Shown: in pieces, positions 35,701 to 46,510 of the stretch | How positions within the stretch are numbered: the first letter of the stretch is position 1 | Layout: each line of letters starts with the position of its first letter | NCBI GenBank assembly: GCA_017163975.1 | Contig: JAFFSR010000230.1 | Coordinates: 186,001-250,000, forward strand | From: Anastatus disparis | Taxonomy: Eukaryota > Arthropoda > Insecta > Hymenoptera > Eupelmidae | Direction of reading: 5' to 3' | Length of the DNA: 64,000 nucleotides | The notes under the pieces: model-generated | What the model saw: only the letters and a program-made list of their open reading frames with translations | Told to the model about the DNA's origin: nothing | Database searches by the model: none | Translations under genes and position numbers: made by a program

Positions 35701-37072
35701 AATAGACCTAAACTAGTTGGATGAGCATGAAATGAAGAAATTAAAACCAAAACAAGGACAAGTATTAGTAACACCAAGAACCAGGACATATTTACTAAAC
35801 GCCGTTCTCACCAATAGATACTTCGAAGTCTTTTCAGAACAAAAACTTCGAAAAACACTCAAGAACCTAGCATAGTCCATAAAAGAGTACGACATCAAAA
35901 CTTTACGTATCTCTAAACAGAATAACTTAATTGACAAAATATTATTTTCAACTTTTCTGCAAATACTAAAGGAATCATTAAACCACTGCGACTGCAAAAT
36001 CTTTATTTGCTACGGATCAACCACTATACCCCCAGACGACATGAGAGGACGAATTATTGAAGAATTTCACTGGAGTATGGTAGGAGGCCATAAAGAAGTA
36101 ACTAAAACATACAGGAGAATCAGAGAAAAATTCTTCTGAAATGGGATAAAAGAAGACGTAACAGAGTACGTCAGGACCTGCCAACAGTGTCAGGAACTAA
36201 AATTAGTACGAGTCAAAAATAGAGAACCAATGATTATCACGCATACACCCATTGACCCATTTGACAAGATATCGATCGACACTGTAAGACCTCTACCAAT
36301 CACCCCAGATGGTAACCGATACATATTAACTATACAGGACAATTTAACCAAGTATTGCATCGCTGTTCCTGTTAAGAACACCCAAGCCGAAACCATTGCA
36401 GATGCCTTAGCCAGACACGTAATATCTCTTTATGGCTCACCACGCATCATTTTATCCGACAAAGCACCGGCTCTCATCGGAAACGTTATGCACCAATTAG
36501 CAAAAATATTCAAGATTCAACAAGTCACGACTTCCAGATATCATCCCCAATCAAATGGATCACTTGAAAGAAACCATATTGTACTGACAGAATACATCCG
36601 ACAATACATAGGAAAATATGAGGACTGGGACAAGGTAGTACCATTCGCCATGTTCTCATACAATACAAGCGTACACGAATCAACTGGATTTACACCTTTC
36701 GAACTAATCTTTGGTAAACCAGCAGGAACACCAAGTTCACTGCCCACGGACAAGGTCAACACTTACTCTTTCTATATGGCAGAACTTATCAACAGATTAC
36801 ACGATACTAGGAAAATGGCGTCAGAATCTCTGGTATCCTCAAAACACAGAAACAAACAATATTACGATAGAAGGGCTAAAACACACCCTTACAAAACAGG
36901 CGATCTGGTATACACAATTAAAGAGTCCCGACAAAACAAACTTGATAAAACATACAAAGGTCCTTACAAAATAATAGATCTTTTAGAAAAACACAATGTT
37001 GTCCCAGAAGACGAAACTGGGAAACGTCTAATAAAACACTTAGACAAGATTAAACCTGCTCACCACCAATAG
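32702..37072 (+). pseudogene. pol: pol of element 2: protease, RT, RNase H, integrase
   Basis: Protease in the first frame (32725-33280): catalytic DTGA (FLIDTGAEINL) and AAGILGVDFL. A 1-base shift near 33285 leads to a second frame that is continuous to 37072, broken only by TAA 35495, TAG 35714, TAG 35873 and TGA 36137. RT: KRWRMVIDYRAFN, FDLASGFHQIEV, VYLDDVIIF and FLGLAGYYRRF. RNase H: TTDASDYAVGA, TEKECLAII, SDHEPLKW and NADALSRNP. A long Pro/Lys/Ser-rich linker follows. Integrase: zinc domain FHWSMVGGHKE with CQQC, D in SIDTVRP, D in LSDKAPA, E in SNGSLERNH, then YNTSVHESTGFTPFELIFG and a GPYKII module. Stop at 37070-37072, 15 bases before env1. Confidence 0.9.
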
Positions 37073-37087
37073 AACGTTTTGTTTCAG
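37072..37087 (+). promoter_or_regulatory. Splice acceptor before env1
   Basis: AACGTTTTGTTTCAG runs directly into the env1 ATG (CAG|ATG). Errantivirus env is known to be made from a spliced message; use here is inferred. Confidence 0.55.
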
Positions 37088-39028
37088 ATGTGGACTCCTG
37101 TTTTAACCTTAGCCTCAGTTGCATCTGCCGTCGACAACAACTACGCTATACAACAATTGACAAATAACCCAGGAATATATTATAAAAAGCTACAGGATAT
37201 ACGATATACTGAACCAAATTGGAAAATAGTAGTCTTTATAAATATGAATTCATTACATTATAATGCAACCTTCATAGAAGACACGCTTCAAGGACTTATA
37301 CACCAATGTTCCCACGGAAAAAAAAACCCTGAACTTTGTGATCCAATGGTGAAAAGAATGTACGTTTTAAAAGAAGAAAACAAGCTAATGACCCAAATCC
37401 ATGAAGACCTAATTGATGCGATGAACGAAGTGGAACCCATGGAAATTGAGTCACCCAACAATCCTACCATGAAGAAAAGAAGTGTTCCCTTTGGATTCAT
37501 AGGCAGCATCAGCAGATCACTCTTTGGAACTCTTTCCGCGGATGACGGAGAAGTATATGAAAAACAAATTAACGAATTATTAATGGACAAAAAGAAATGG
37601 CCAAAATCGCAAAGGAAGGAACACACAACATAAGTTAGCCTCAATGGCTAACCAAATCAACGAAAATAAGGATTATATTTATAAAACCTACGGACTTTAT
37701 TTAAAAGCAATCAAAGATTTCGAAAGAATAAACGAACTAGCTAATTACGCTAAAATTATGGAAAACTTCTTAGGTACGATAAACTACATAGAAACCGCGC
37801 TCAACCAATACAAAGAGACTTTTAGAACGCTAAAGGATATCGTACAGGCCGCAAGAATTGGTCATGTGCACCCATCATCAATGACCACTGATAACCTACA
37901 ACAAGTCATTAGGCAAATAACCGACTTACACCCTGAATACGAATTTCCTATCCCTATCACTCACGCATGAACGGAAAAATTAACAAAAATAGCGACCGTT
38001 CGACTAGGATTAAGAAATACCAAATCCTGATAAAGATCAGTGTACCTATGTTAAATAAATTTCCTACCGAATTGCACAAAATACATACGGTACCAATCGC
38101 ACAACAGCAAGAAGACCACCTAGTGACAGCATTTATCACTCCCCAAGTTCAATATATCTCATTGAGTAATGATAAAAGATCCTACAGTCTCTTATCCGAC
38201 TCAGATCTAAAATCATGCAAACATGCATTACATTATAGAATACGCACTAATAACGCACCGATATTCGACGCAAACAACGATCCAGCGTGTGAATACTTAC
38301 TTCTAAATCAACCAAGTAACAAGGTCTTCGATGAATGTCCAGTAAGTGTGATGAATCAATACGAACCTCATTGGATACACCTAGAATCAATAGATGGATG
38401 GCTTTACTCAGCCCACGGCCCAAACATAGTACAAATACTGTGTCTAGGACAAGGGCATGAGATCATAGAAATATCAGCAGTCGAAATAATACAGTTAAGA
38501 CCCAGATGTTCAGCCAGGCACAACCACGTAACGCTCACAGGACTCAAAACATTAGGAACATCCGTAGAATTTCTATACCTACCACAAATCCACTTAAATA
38601 TCACGAAAATAGACAATAATATCTTCAGAAAAATATCCACACTCAACGAGTCCCTACCATTTCTACCACTAAGGAGTGCCGTTGGACAACTAGAGCCAGA
38701 TTTGAAACTAGACAAGATACAAAATGAATATGATAAGATTATAACGGAAACAAACAATGAAAAATTCACAAACTACGTTTTGTACGGAACAATAGGATTA
38801 AATACGTTAATAGTAATAATAGTAATTATACTACTAATTATAGGCTGCCTTAGATGTAACAAAAATCGTCTTCACGAACCGAATCCACAACCAAATTCCG
38901 ACGATTGTACTCTCAATGTTCTACGACCCATTAACGTAATAGAAAATCCACCCCATATTTACCAAACACCCAGAGCTTTACCACAAGCACATCATAACTC
39001 ACTACCATCAAATGAACCAGAAACTTGA
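37088..39028 (+). pseudogene. env: env1 of element 2, envelope glycoprotein type
   Basis: About 640 codons broken by frame changes near 37640 and 37965. The N-terminus (ATG 37088, not the upstream TTG) is hydrophobic up to about residue 15 and reads as a signal peptide, followed by the motif NNPGIYY. A furin-like site (KKRS, residues 129-132) precedes a Phe/Gly-rich segment (VPFGFIGSIS), as in errantivirus fusion subunits. The third section has a W-LYS...ILC core (GWLYSAHG, IVQILCLG, RPRCSARH) and ends with a transmembrane helix at about 38770-38860 (IVIIVIILLIIGCLRC) and a Pro-rich tail. Role: surface and fusion protein. It is damaged and could not be translated as one protein. Confidence 0.82.
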
Positions 39029-39044
39029 TGAGAATAAACTTTGA

Positions 39045-39068
39045 CACTCTCCTCCTCAACTATTACAG
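39045..39068 (+). promoter_or_regulatory. Splice acceptor before env2
   Basis: CTCTCCTCCTCAACTATTACAG, a good pyrimidine tract and CAG, lies 21 bases before the env2 ATG at 39090. Confidence 0.5.
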
Positions 39069-39089
39069 GTAGGAACTTAGAAGACCAAA

Positions 39090-40643
39090 ATGACCACCCT
39101 AGTAAAAATTTGGATAACAGCAATTATGATACACATAGCGTATTCCAGGATTAACAAAGTCTCAGTAACCTACCCAACAACGAACCCAGGCATATACTTC
39201 CAATACATTGGACCAGTATTACACCAAAACGACCAGTGAACCGGCACCGTAAAATTCAACCTCAACGAAATTAGCCACGGAACCATCAAAATACAAAAGG
39301 AAATAGATGACTTAACTAAAACATGCAACAGAACCATTCCAATATGTCAACTGTATTATTCACAAACAAGAGATATCATAAGACTTCTCGATCAAGCTAA
39401 TATATTGCTATCGACCATAAGTCAATTAGCCCTACCAAGTGCAGCTGATGAAACTCCTACAACAGTCACCAACAACATAGACACGGAACTTACGAGATCT
39501 CGAAAAATAGCAAAGGAACTCCAAGATATTCAAAACTCCATCAAGTTCAGAAGGAACAATACCCTTGCTTACGCAATCACTGATTATGTACTCTTAATCT
39601 AGCCAAAGTTAGACAAAATAAGAGAGTTCTTAATATTTCATATCGATCTATATAAACTAATACTGGAAACTATAGAATCAGCGCAAACAAACAAATTAAA
39701 CCAAAACCTATTTACAACTCAAACGATAAATAATATATTTCAATACATAAAATTGAAACCAAACACCACGCTCGTTATGCCCCAACCATTCTCAATCAAC
39801 TTTTATAATACGATATCATGTATAGCGAAAAAGTCAAATGATGACGTGTACATTGAAATTAACGTCCCACTCTACGCAGAAGACACTTTCACGCTCTATC
39901 GTACATATCCTGTCCCTGCATCAGCTACCTCCACAGTCATAATACCACAAGAAAAATACATAGCAATATCGATCGACGGCCAAACCCACATATTTTACTC
40001 AGAAGAGGAAATAACCAAACGTGTGAGCATGAAAGAAGCAACATATTGCAATACTCCTAGGAAGACTAACTCGGAAACAATATGTAAAACCCAGATCCTG
40101 CTTAACAAACCTGTGAAGGAGTGTAACACAAAAACAATACGAAATTTCAACAACACGTGGAGACACATACAGAACACAAATGCTTGGATCTTTTCAGTCT
40201 CAGACAGGGAAAAGCTCCGTATAATTTGTGATAATGATCAAGAAGAAAACATCGAAATAATAGGAATAGGTATAATCGAACTCCCGTTCGGATGTCAAGC
40301 TTCAACAAGAGACACATTAATAACAGCATCACCAAGCACAAATAAAATCAAACAATATTTCCGCTACACCAAGGCCGTGACCATGGCAATAGGAAAGGAC
40401 ACTATAATAACAACAAACAAATTTGACAACCTAATATACAAAATCATCTTTATAATATCTCTTCTGTTAACCACTAGCATTGGAATAACGTGGATCATCA
40501 AAAAGAACATAAAGTACATACTACGAAGGAACAATGTGGAAATCCAGAAAGAAATACCATCAGGACTCACCCAAAAACAAGAAGAAATGTACATAAACTC
40601 CACCAATATTTACGACACAGTTCCCCCCCCCCCAGGGAAATAA
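39090..40643 (+). pseudogene. env: env2 of element 2, second envelope-like gene
   Basis: A single frame of 518 codons with TGA at 39237 and TAG at 39600. It begins with a signal-like stretch (LVKIWITAIMIHIAYS) followed by TNPGIYF, the counterpart of the env1 N-terminal motif. Its core has AWIFSVSD, LRIICDN, IGIIELPFGCQA, which lines up with the env1 core. It ends with a transmembrane helix (IIFIISLLLTTSIGITWII) and a tail ending in IYDTVPPPPGK. No RxxR furin site followed by a fusion peptide is visible, unlike env1. It is probably a paralogue that lost or never had cleavage. Confidence 0.75.
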
Positions 40644-40798
40644 CAACAAATTAGAAAAAAAAAAAAAAAAAAAATTGGTATGGAGAGAAAGCTACATAAG
40701 GTCAATCGATTTCCCTTACTACAGACTCCAGCCTTATACCCTTACCATCACTACTTTTCCTTACACCAACCTATCACTAATATTTTCCACCCAAACCT

Positions 40799-40828
40799 TG
40801 TATTCTCTATTTTCTTTTCTTTCCACAG
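40799..40828 (+). promoter_or_regulatory. Splice acceptor before env3
   Basis: CTATTTTCTTTTCTTTCCACAG directly abuts the ATG at 40829 (CAG|ATG). This is one of the strongest acceptor matches in the window. Confidence 0.6.
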
Positions 40829-42958
40829 ATGCAAGTTCTGATACTGCTCGCCCTACTTACCTCCCCCTTAACCTACTCCATGGGAAGCAACCTGCCCTAC
40901 TCCATCATGGATATTGAACATCCATCAGGGCTTTACTTCGAAAACATATGAAAAGTCGCCTATAAAATCTCAAACTGGAACTTAACGACAACTATAGACC
41001 TAGATCTCATCAATGCAGAGAAAAAAAAGAGTTGGACAAAAATTTGAAGATATCTACGCCAATTGTCCAAAAATACTTAAAATATGACAAGCAATGCTCA
41101 ATCAAGCCAACCATTTTTATAGTAGCATCTCTACAGCTGAAGGAATATTTAACGATATCAATAATATCATACCTCAAACTACAAGCCAAGCACCAACACA
41201 GCTTAGTACAACAAACCTACTTTAAGAAAAGGCGGAAAGATTAAACAACACATTTAGACAGCTGAACTATGCATACTCCACTCATATCTCAAAAGTTAAA
41301 TTTATGGACAATGAATACCTGGCGAAACTTGGAAATTGGTCTGAAACAATGGAGAATAACATAAGGCAATACATAGGATTATGCTATGATACTTTCAGAA
41401 CTTCTAATGCAATTATCAATGGTACCCTCGGCACACACCTATTTACTCAAGAAACCATCACCCGGATAATCAGAGAAAATACTAATGGATCAACAAAATC
41501 TAGTTTTCCGCAGGTCAAACCAATTTTTAACAGGATTACGAGGCCTTCTTCACATCCACCTCAGCAAGACAAACGCAACCTTATACATCACAGCCACCTT
41601 CATCACGTACACCCAAGGAAGATACAATCTATATCAGATGCATCCTTTCCCAGTACCACAGAAATTCGGACTCTCTATTTATGTAGAACCTACATTCGTC
41701 TTTCTCGTAACCAAAGAAAGGACAATGACGCATTCAATCATGAACCCCAATCACATGAGGAAATGCACGGAAATTGAAGGAACTTTTTACTGTCCCCAAC
41801 CACAGGAATCATATGGTCGTAGCTGCGAAATGTCTTTACTAATGGACTCTGAAAATAAAGAATCAGAAGATTGCAGGATACGCACAACCAGACAAAACAC
41901 CACAAGATGGGTTCCGCTATCAAGTGGTAAGCAATGGATATACTCCGCCGTTCATCAGGAATTTGTAATTATTTTATGTCCATACGACCAATACGAGGCG
42001 ATATTACACGGAGTAGGACTTTTTCAACTGGATGAATCATGTTTGGGTTAAACTGAATATTACGACATCAAACAACGGCTTAAGACTGAAACTGATACTC
42101 CATTGTATATTTACGATTATCAACCCAACACACCGGCTGTTGCACTTTTCATCCCTTTTGGATTCATCAGCATACTACACTGAGAAAAAAACATAGTTGG
42201 CTTTACTACGTTAAGACCGATGAGCTTAACCAATGTACTGTTTCTCTCGTTTACTACAGTAACATAGTAAATACAACTAGATTCTCTAGTCGGCATTCAG
42301 TAGCACATGATGAATAGATCTTAACCTCAAAATCTATATAATGAATTATACTATTAATTTTCATATTGTTATAATCTACAAACGAAAGTAGATGAAATAA
42401 GAATATTTAATTATAATAAAAGCCTAGAAGACTCAAAACGAGACTTTAAAGTCTTAAAACTTCGGTTAGTATATCTTGAAAAAAGTAAATAAAATACTAA
42501 TAAAGACTGTAGAAATTCCTACTACGTTCAGTCTAGTAAATGCTACTAATATAAATGGTTAATTTGACTATATATTGAATACTAGAGTAACATGGTTATC
42601 GTTACTAGAGAACGCATAAAGCCAACTATGTTTTTTTCTCAGTGTACAGAGCAAACATATACTAATCAAAATAATATACGCACTGATCAGCGGATATCCA
42701 ATCTTGATTATTATTATGATGACCGCATTATTACGCACAAGGCGATGAAACAGATCTTGTAACATATTGTCATTACCAACTCCAAATATTATATCTCGAG
42801 ACATGGTCATGGAACTTTGCGTAACTCCTCGAACATACAACCGGGAACACACATCGATATTAGATGAAGAAGACAAACCAAACGCACATTTTTCACCCGT
42901 CAACTGCGACTACGAAGAACCACTACTGCCACCACCAAATACTCAAACCATCGATTAA
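40829..42958 (+). pseudogene. env: env3 of element 2, third envelope-like gene with MITE
   Basis: It starts with a clear signal peptide (MQVLILLALLTSPLTYS), then EHPSGLYFENI, the counterpart of PGIYY/PGIYF in env1 and env2, followed by a stop. Several frameshifts occur at 41000-41490. The best open part is 41485-42051. Its core QWIYSAVH, VIILCPYD, VGLFQLDESC lines up with those of env1 and env2. A MITE (42178-42644) interrupts the region before the membrane anchor. After it the coding sense resumes with a hydrophobic helix (PILIIIMMTALL) and a tail ending PLLPPPNTQTID. The gene is the most decayed of the three. Confidence 0.72.
42178..42644. mobile_element. MITE inserted in env3
   Basis: 467 bp with inverted ends CACTGAGAAAAAAACATAGT and TA on both sides (42176-42177, 42645-42646). 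The outer 25 bp are perfect complements. Tc1/mariner-like by its ends and TA duplication; no coding capacity. Confidence 0.85.
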
Positions 42959-43068
42959 CTTAAAACTCGTTTTTTTTAACCATAGTTTTTAAGGATCCAC
43001 CTTCATTCTAAATGCTATTGTATTCATTTTCTCACTCTTTTATCCTTGCCTGAATAATGACTAACCTC

Positions 43069-43106
43069 TTAGCTTCTTTTCTTTTCCTTTTTTTTTCTTC
43101 TCACAG
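43069..43106 (+). promoter_or_regulatory. Splice acceptor before accessory ORF 1
   Basis: A pyrimidine tract of nearly 40 bases ending TTCTTCTCACAG. A second AG at 43124 (GTTTACAG) also precedes the ATG at 43150. The ATG has an ACCATG context. Confidence 0.6.
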
Positions 43107-43149
43107 CTACCATTGCGTTTACAGCTAATATCTGAAACACCAACCCACC

Positions 43150-43866
43150 ATGATTGAGGGAATCTGTGCCACTCGAGACCCCAACATCAAGGCCATTTAT
43201 TACAACACAGTGAGCCGCAGAATTTTGTGCAGCACTTGTTTCAGCACCACCGAACATACTGGGCGCTACGAAAAACAAACCCGGTTCCACAGATTTTCCC
43301 AATCCACCGAACCTCTCTATTGCAAATGTTACAATTGTAGCAAATACCTACTAACATTAAAACCGGCCCGCAAATATATAGCTTGCATTACGACGGCCCT
43401 ACAACACTTGGAAGAAATCAACGCCATAGGAGGGAAACAAATTTATGATACCTACGGGAGAATCAATACAAAAGAAACAGGACCGGCCATGTGTCGTCAA
43501 AAGACCCCTCCCCCGAAGGGATTACCAAATCTCTACTCGGAATCGGAGCCCGAAGAAATCATTAACAGTGCATACTGCACGAAAGCTCAACTACCGGTGC
43601 ACTACAGCAAGATGAGCCGTAAGGTCATTTGCAAGAAATGTTTTTTGACAACCACGAAATACAAAAAACACTACAAGCGTTATACTCGCTTCCACAGTAT
43701 TTGCCTGCCCGGAGTCCAAGAGCGACGCTGTGTCTACTGTCAAGTTTTACCACTGTACACCAGAAGAGCCAACTCCTGTAAGACTTGTAAAAGAGCTGCA
43801 CATCAACACCGATTTCAAATCAACGATGAAGGTGGCACCCTCGTCAACTCCCATGATATAACCTAA
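43150..43866 (+). CDS. Accessory ORF 1 of element 2, duplicated cysteine module
   Basis: Intact, 238 residues. Two copies of one module: residues 27-63 and 161-197, each C-x2-C, then RFH (45-47 and 180-182), then C-x2-C. In both, 33 residues separate the first and third cysteine. Each module is preceded by a similar stretch ending SRRILC or SRKVIC. A further C-x2-C is at 210-213. The pattern suggests two zinc-binding folds that arose by duplication. A Pro/Glu linker (about 115-140) joins them. The protein is basic overall and has no membrane segment or signal peptide, so it likely acts inside the cell. I do not recognise the family. A regulatory role like that of small retroviral accessory proteins is a guess from position and spliced arrangement. 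Confidence 0.75.
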   Translation: MIEGICATRDPNIKAIYYNTVSRRILCSTCFSTTEHTGRYEKQTRFHRFSQSTEPLYCKCYNCSKYLLTLKPARKYIACITTALQHLEEINAIGGKQIYDTYGRINTKETGPAMCRQKTPPPKGLPNLYSESEPEEIINSAYCTKAQLPVHYSKMSRKVICKKCFLTTTKYKKHYKRYTRFHSICLPGVQERRCVYCQVLPLYTRRANSCKTCKRAAHQHRFQINDEGGTLVNSHDIT

Positions 43867-44073
43867 TAAACCCCTTCCTACCCTTCTCGCAATCATTAAA
43901 GCATACCTTTATACAGCCATACCGCATACCTTTGTAAAATCATCGTTCATACCTTTGTGATAGTCATTTCACGACCACCTACCCACCCCTCTCTATTCTA
44001 CTATCTTTTATATTACTCACCTACCTATACATATTTTTCCGTTTTTATATATATTTATCAAAAATATTTGCTA

Positions 44074-44095
44074 TATTTTCTTTGCCTCAATATAG
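44074..44095 (+). promoter_or_regulatory. Splice acceptor before accessory ORF 2
   Basis: TATTTTCTTTGCCTCAATATAG directly abuts the ATG at 44096 (TAG|ATG), the same arrangement as for env1 and env3. Confidence 0.55.
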
Positions 44096-44446
44096 ATGGA
44101 ATTCGTCCACAAAATGAACGTGCTTTTGAGGTTTGGGTTCTACCCCAAAACGGAGCCATGTCACAGCTACGACATAAACGATATTGATGTCAACGATCAA
44201 TGTAGACACTGCAACCAGCCATATGAGGCACGGCCGATTATTCGGATGATATACCACGATCTGATTTCAATCGTCATAATTACACAAGAACAAGAAAATC
44301 GCCTCAGGGAACTCTTTTCCCCTCCGGAGATGGTTGCTCTAAGAGAATTCTACATGGTGGGGATACGAAGACCCAGACCAAGACGCCCTCCTCCGCCTCC
44401 GGACAGCGACGACGACGATGGCTACCATTCCGAACCTCCTAGATGA
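44096..44446 (+). CDS. Accessory ORF 2 of element 2, unknown
   Basis: Intact, 116 residues. Cysteines at 22, 36 and 39 (PCHSYD, CRHC) could bind a metal. The middle is helical and partly hydrophobic (LISIVIITQEQ). The end is sharply two-part: an Arg/Pro run (RRPRPRRPPPPP, residues 91-102), then an acidic run (DSDDDD). Such a tail may bind SH3-like partners or nucleic acid; this is inference. No homologue is recognised. It lies between accessory ORF 1 and the 3' LTR. Confidence 0.65.
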   Translation: MEFVHKMNVLLRFGFYPKTEPCHSYDINDIDVNDQCRHCNQPYEARPIIRMIYHDLISIVIITQEQENRLRELFSPPEMVALREFYMVGIRRPRPRRPPPPPDSDDDDGYHSEPPR

Positions 44447-44618
44447 TTACACTCTCTGCATTTTATTTTTATTTTTTTTCTCTTCTCTCCTCTCTCTTTT
44501 CATACATACCTTTTTGCGTTTTATTGTTATAGTCTTAAGAATAGAACGAGTTACAAGTTTATTTGACCAATCATAGCTTTAGTTCATCGAGGACAATAAA
44601 CCTTCCTAACTAGGGAAG

Positions 44619-45463
44619 TGTAACAAACTCAGATCCTCGTTTAAAAATAATTATTTAAAATTTTACTTTTATTTTCTCTTTTTCTTTCGCTAAGATTAAA
44701 GAAACGAACTTGTCGCTCTTCACATCTGTGAGCCACACACACGGGTCACGCCGCTTATCTCTAATGGCCCGCTGTGACCTATGACGCATCTACTAGCTTC
44801 TCTAGTAGTAACGAAACACTTTTTTTCTTTCACCTCATAAATTAAATACTTTATGGGGCCATAAATTAGACTAAACTCGTAAATTAACACTATCTGAAGA
44901 TTTCTTCAAAATCTCAGATATATATATATATATATAAGCTCATAGGTCCATCCAAAAAAGTTTCATATTATAGTATTCATTTAACAACTGTACGTCGCTA
45001 AGACCAAGGGTCGATAATTGTTAGCAGCCATCGAAGGCACAAACCAAGTCAACTAATAAAAAAATCCAAGTTTGTTTTGAAATAAATTCTCTGTAGTAAG
45101 TCGCAAGTGTGTACAAAAAAGACAAAAGTATAAATAAATTCAAATATACAAAATAATAAATAAACTAACTGTGTATATTTATCCAGAAATATAAGCTATA
45201 TATATATATTCCATACATCTATAAAGAAGAAGCGAGCATTAATATCTAAGACCACGTACAAGGTGAGTCTCAATTAAATTATAATTCATTTCGTTATTTC
45301 TAATTCTAAAAACTGGCTCTCGAGCCTGCTTAATAAACTTACCCGCTACTCTAGCCCTCTGCCACGCAAAAGCTTCCTATTGTGTAACCGCTCGACGCAA
45401 TAGGAACTGTAACGCGCGAATAAATTAATAATAATAAAAATTTATTAACGTTTGGACGTTACA
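44619..45463 (+). repeat. 3' LTR of element 2
   Basis: 845 bp, TGTAAC...GTTACA, preceded by a short purine stretch (AGGGAAG). It matches 25398-26287 apart from the TA run and a little over 30 substitutions, many of them transitions. It is followed by the GTTT duplication. Confidence 0.92.
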
Positions 45464-45970
45464 GTTTCATCAATAACTTTGTTCAATACAATATTATGAT
45501 TGTTATTATAATAATTATTATTGTAATTTTCATTATAATTATTATCTTCAATTTTTATTCGTTCACACTTACTAAATAATATCTTAAATTAATAAGAATC
45601 ATATTTATGTTTTCGCTTTTTTTCATCTATTGATTTATTTATTGTGGTATCATTATCAACATGTGTATTGTCATCAATTTCTATTTGTTTACACCTTGTG
45701 CGTGATTCTTTTAATTGGTAACAATCATTTTTTTACTTGTGTTTACTTAATAATATCGGCATTTTCCAATTTTCGATTTTTAATTTGTATTATTCTCATA
45801 TTCATTATATTATTCACTAATAACTTAGAAAAGTTATAGAAATAAGTCTCTTTTTGCGTAATTTTTCTTTTTCATCCAATTGTTTCAATTTATTAGTATC
45901 TCTATTTTCAACTGATTTTATTTTCTATATCTTAATATTTTCAAATTTTTTTATATATATTTGATTGTTT

Positions 45971-46510
45971 TTATTTCATTTTTATGTAAGCATTTTTCTT
46001 ACATGTAGCTTCATTCGTACGTATTTCTTCCATTTCATCAGTACCCTTTTTTATCTTTGATTTCATTTTTGTTATTTTAGTATTTTTTAATTTTTCTTTA
46101 TATTTATTGGGTTGTTTTTCTTTAATTTTTATATAATCTTCTATTTTACGTAAAGCTTCATTCTTAGGTAAAACCTCATTCGCAGGTAGTTGTTCCAATT
46201 TATCAGTACTCATTTTTTCCTTGAATTTTAATTTTGTTATCTTAGTATTTTCTAATTTTTCTTCATATTTATTTAGAATTTTTTCTTTAATTTTTATAAA
46301 AGCTTCTTCCTTACGTAAAGCCTCATTCGCACGTATTTGTTTTAATTTATCAGTACTCATTGTTTCCTTGAATTTCAATTTTGTTATCTTAGTATTTTCC
46401 AATTTTTCTTCATATTTTTTCGGTTTTATCATTACTTTTTTTTCTTGCATTTTCATAATAATGTCTTTTTCTAAAATTTGTTTATATTTATGTGATTGTT
46501 CTGTTACCAT
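45971..46510 (-). CDS. Lysine/glutamate-rich repeat protein of the Helitron
   Basis: Open for 179 residues. Three imperfect tandem copies of about 45-55 residues, each starting KYEEKLENTKITKLKFK or a variant, then a STDKLxQ and a NEALRK block. It is predicted helical and coiled-coil-like by its heptad-like Lys/Glu/Leu pattern. It may be a linker of the Helitron polyprotein or a separate gene; I do not know its job. The repeats suggest recent internal expansion by unequal exchange. Confidence 0.5.
   Translation of the reverse strand: MVTEQSHKYKQILEKDIIMKMQEKKVMIKPKKYEEKLENTKITKLKFKETMSTDKLKQIRANEALRKEEAFIKIKEKILNKYEEKLENTKITKLKFKEKMSTDKLEQLPANEVLPKNEALRKIEDYIKIKEKQPNKYKEKLKNTKITKMKSKIKKGTDEMEEIRTNEATCKKNAYIKMK

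Larger units (their letters stand above)
25398..45463 (+). mobile_element. Errantivirus-like provirus, element 2, with three env-like genes
   Basis: A 20.1-kb LTR element with LTRs of 890 and 845 bp and target duplication GTTT (25394-25397 and 45464-45467). Order: 5' LTR with splice donor, primer-binding site, 5-kb leader, gag without zinc knuckle, pol, env1, env2, env3, two accessory ORFs, 3' LTR. Each gene from gag onward is preceded by a pyrimidine tract ending in AG. Gag, pol and the env genes carry stops or frameshifts; the accessory ORFs are open. By eye I count a little over 30 substitutions between the LTRs outside the TA run, about 4%. The arrangement resembles insect errantiviruses, but the number of env and accessory genes is exceptional. 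Confidence 0.9.
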
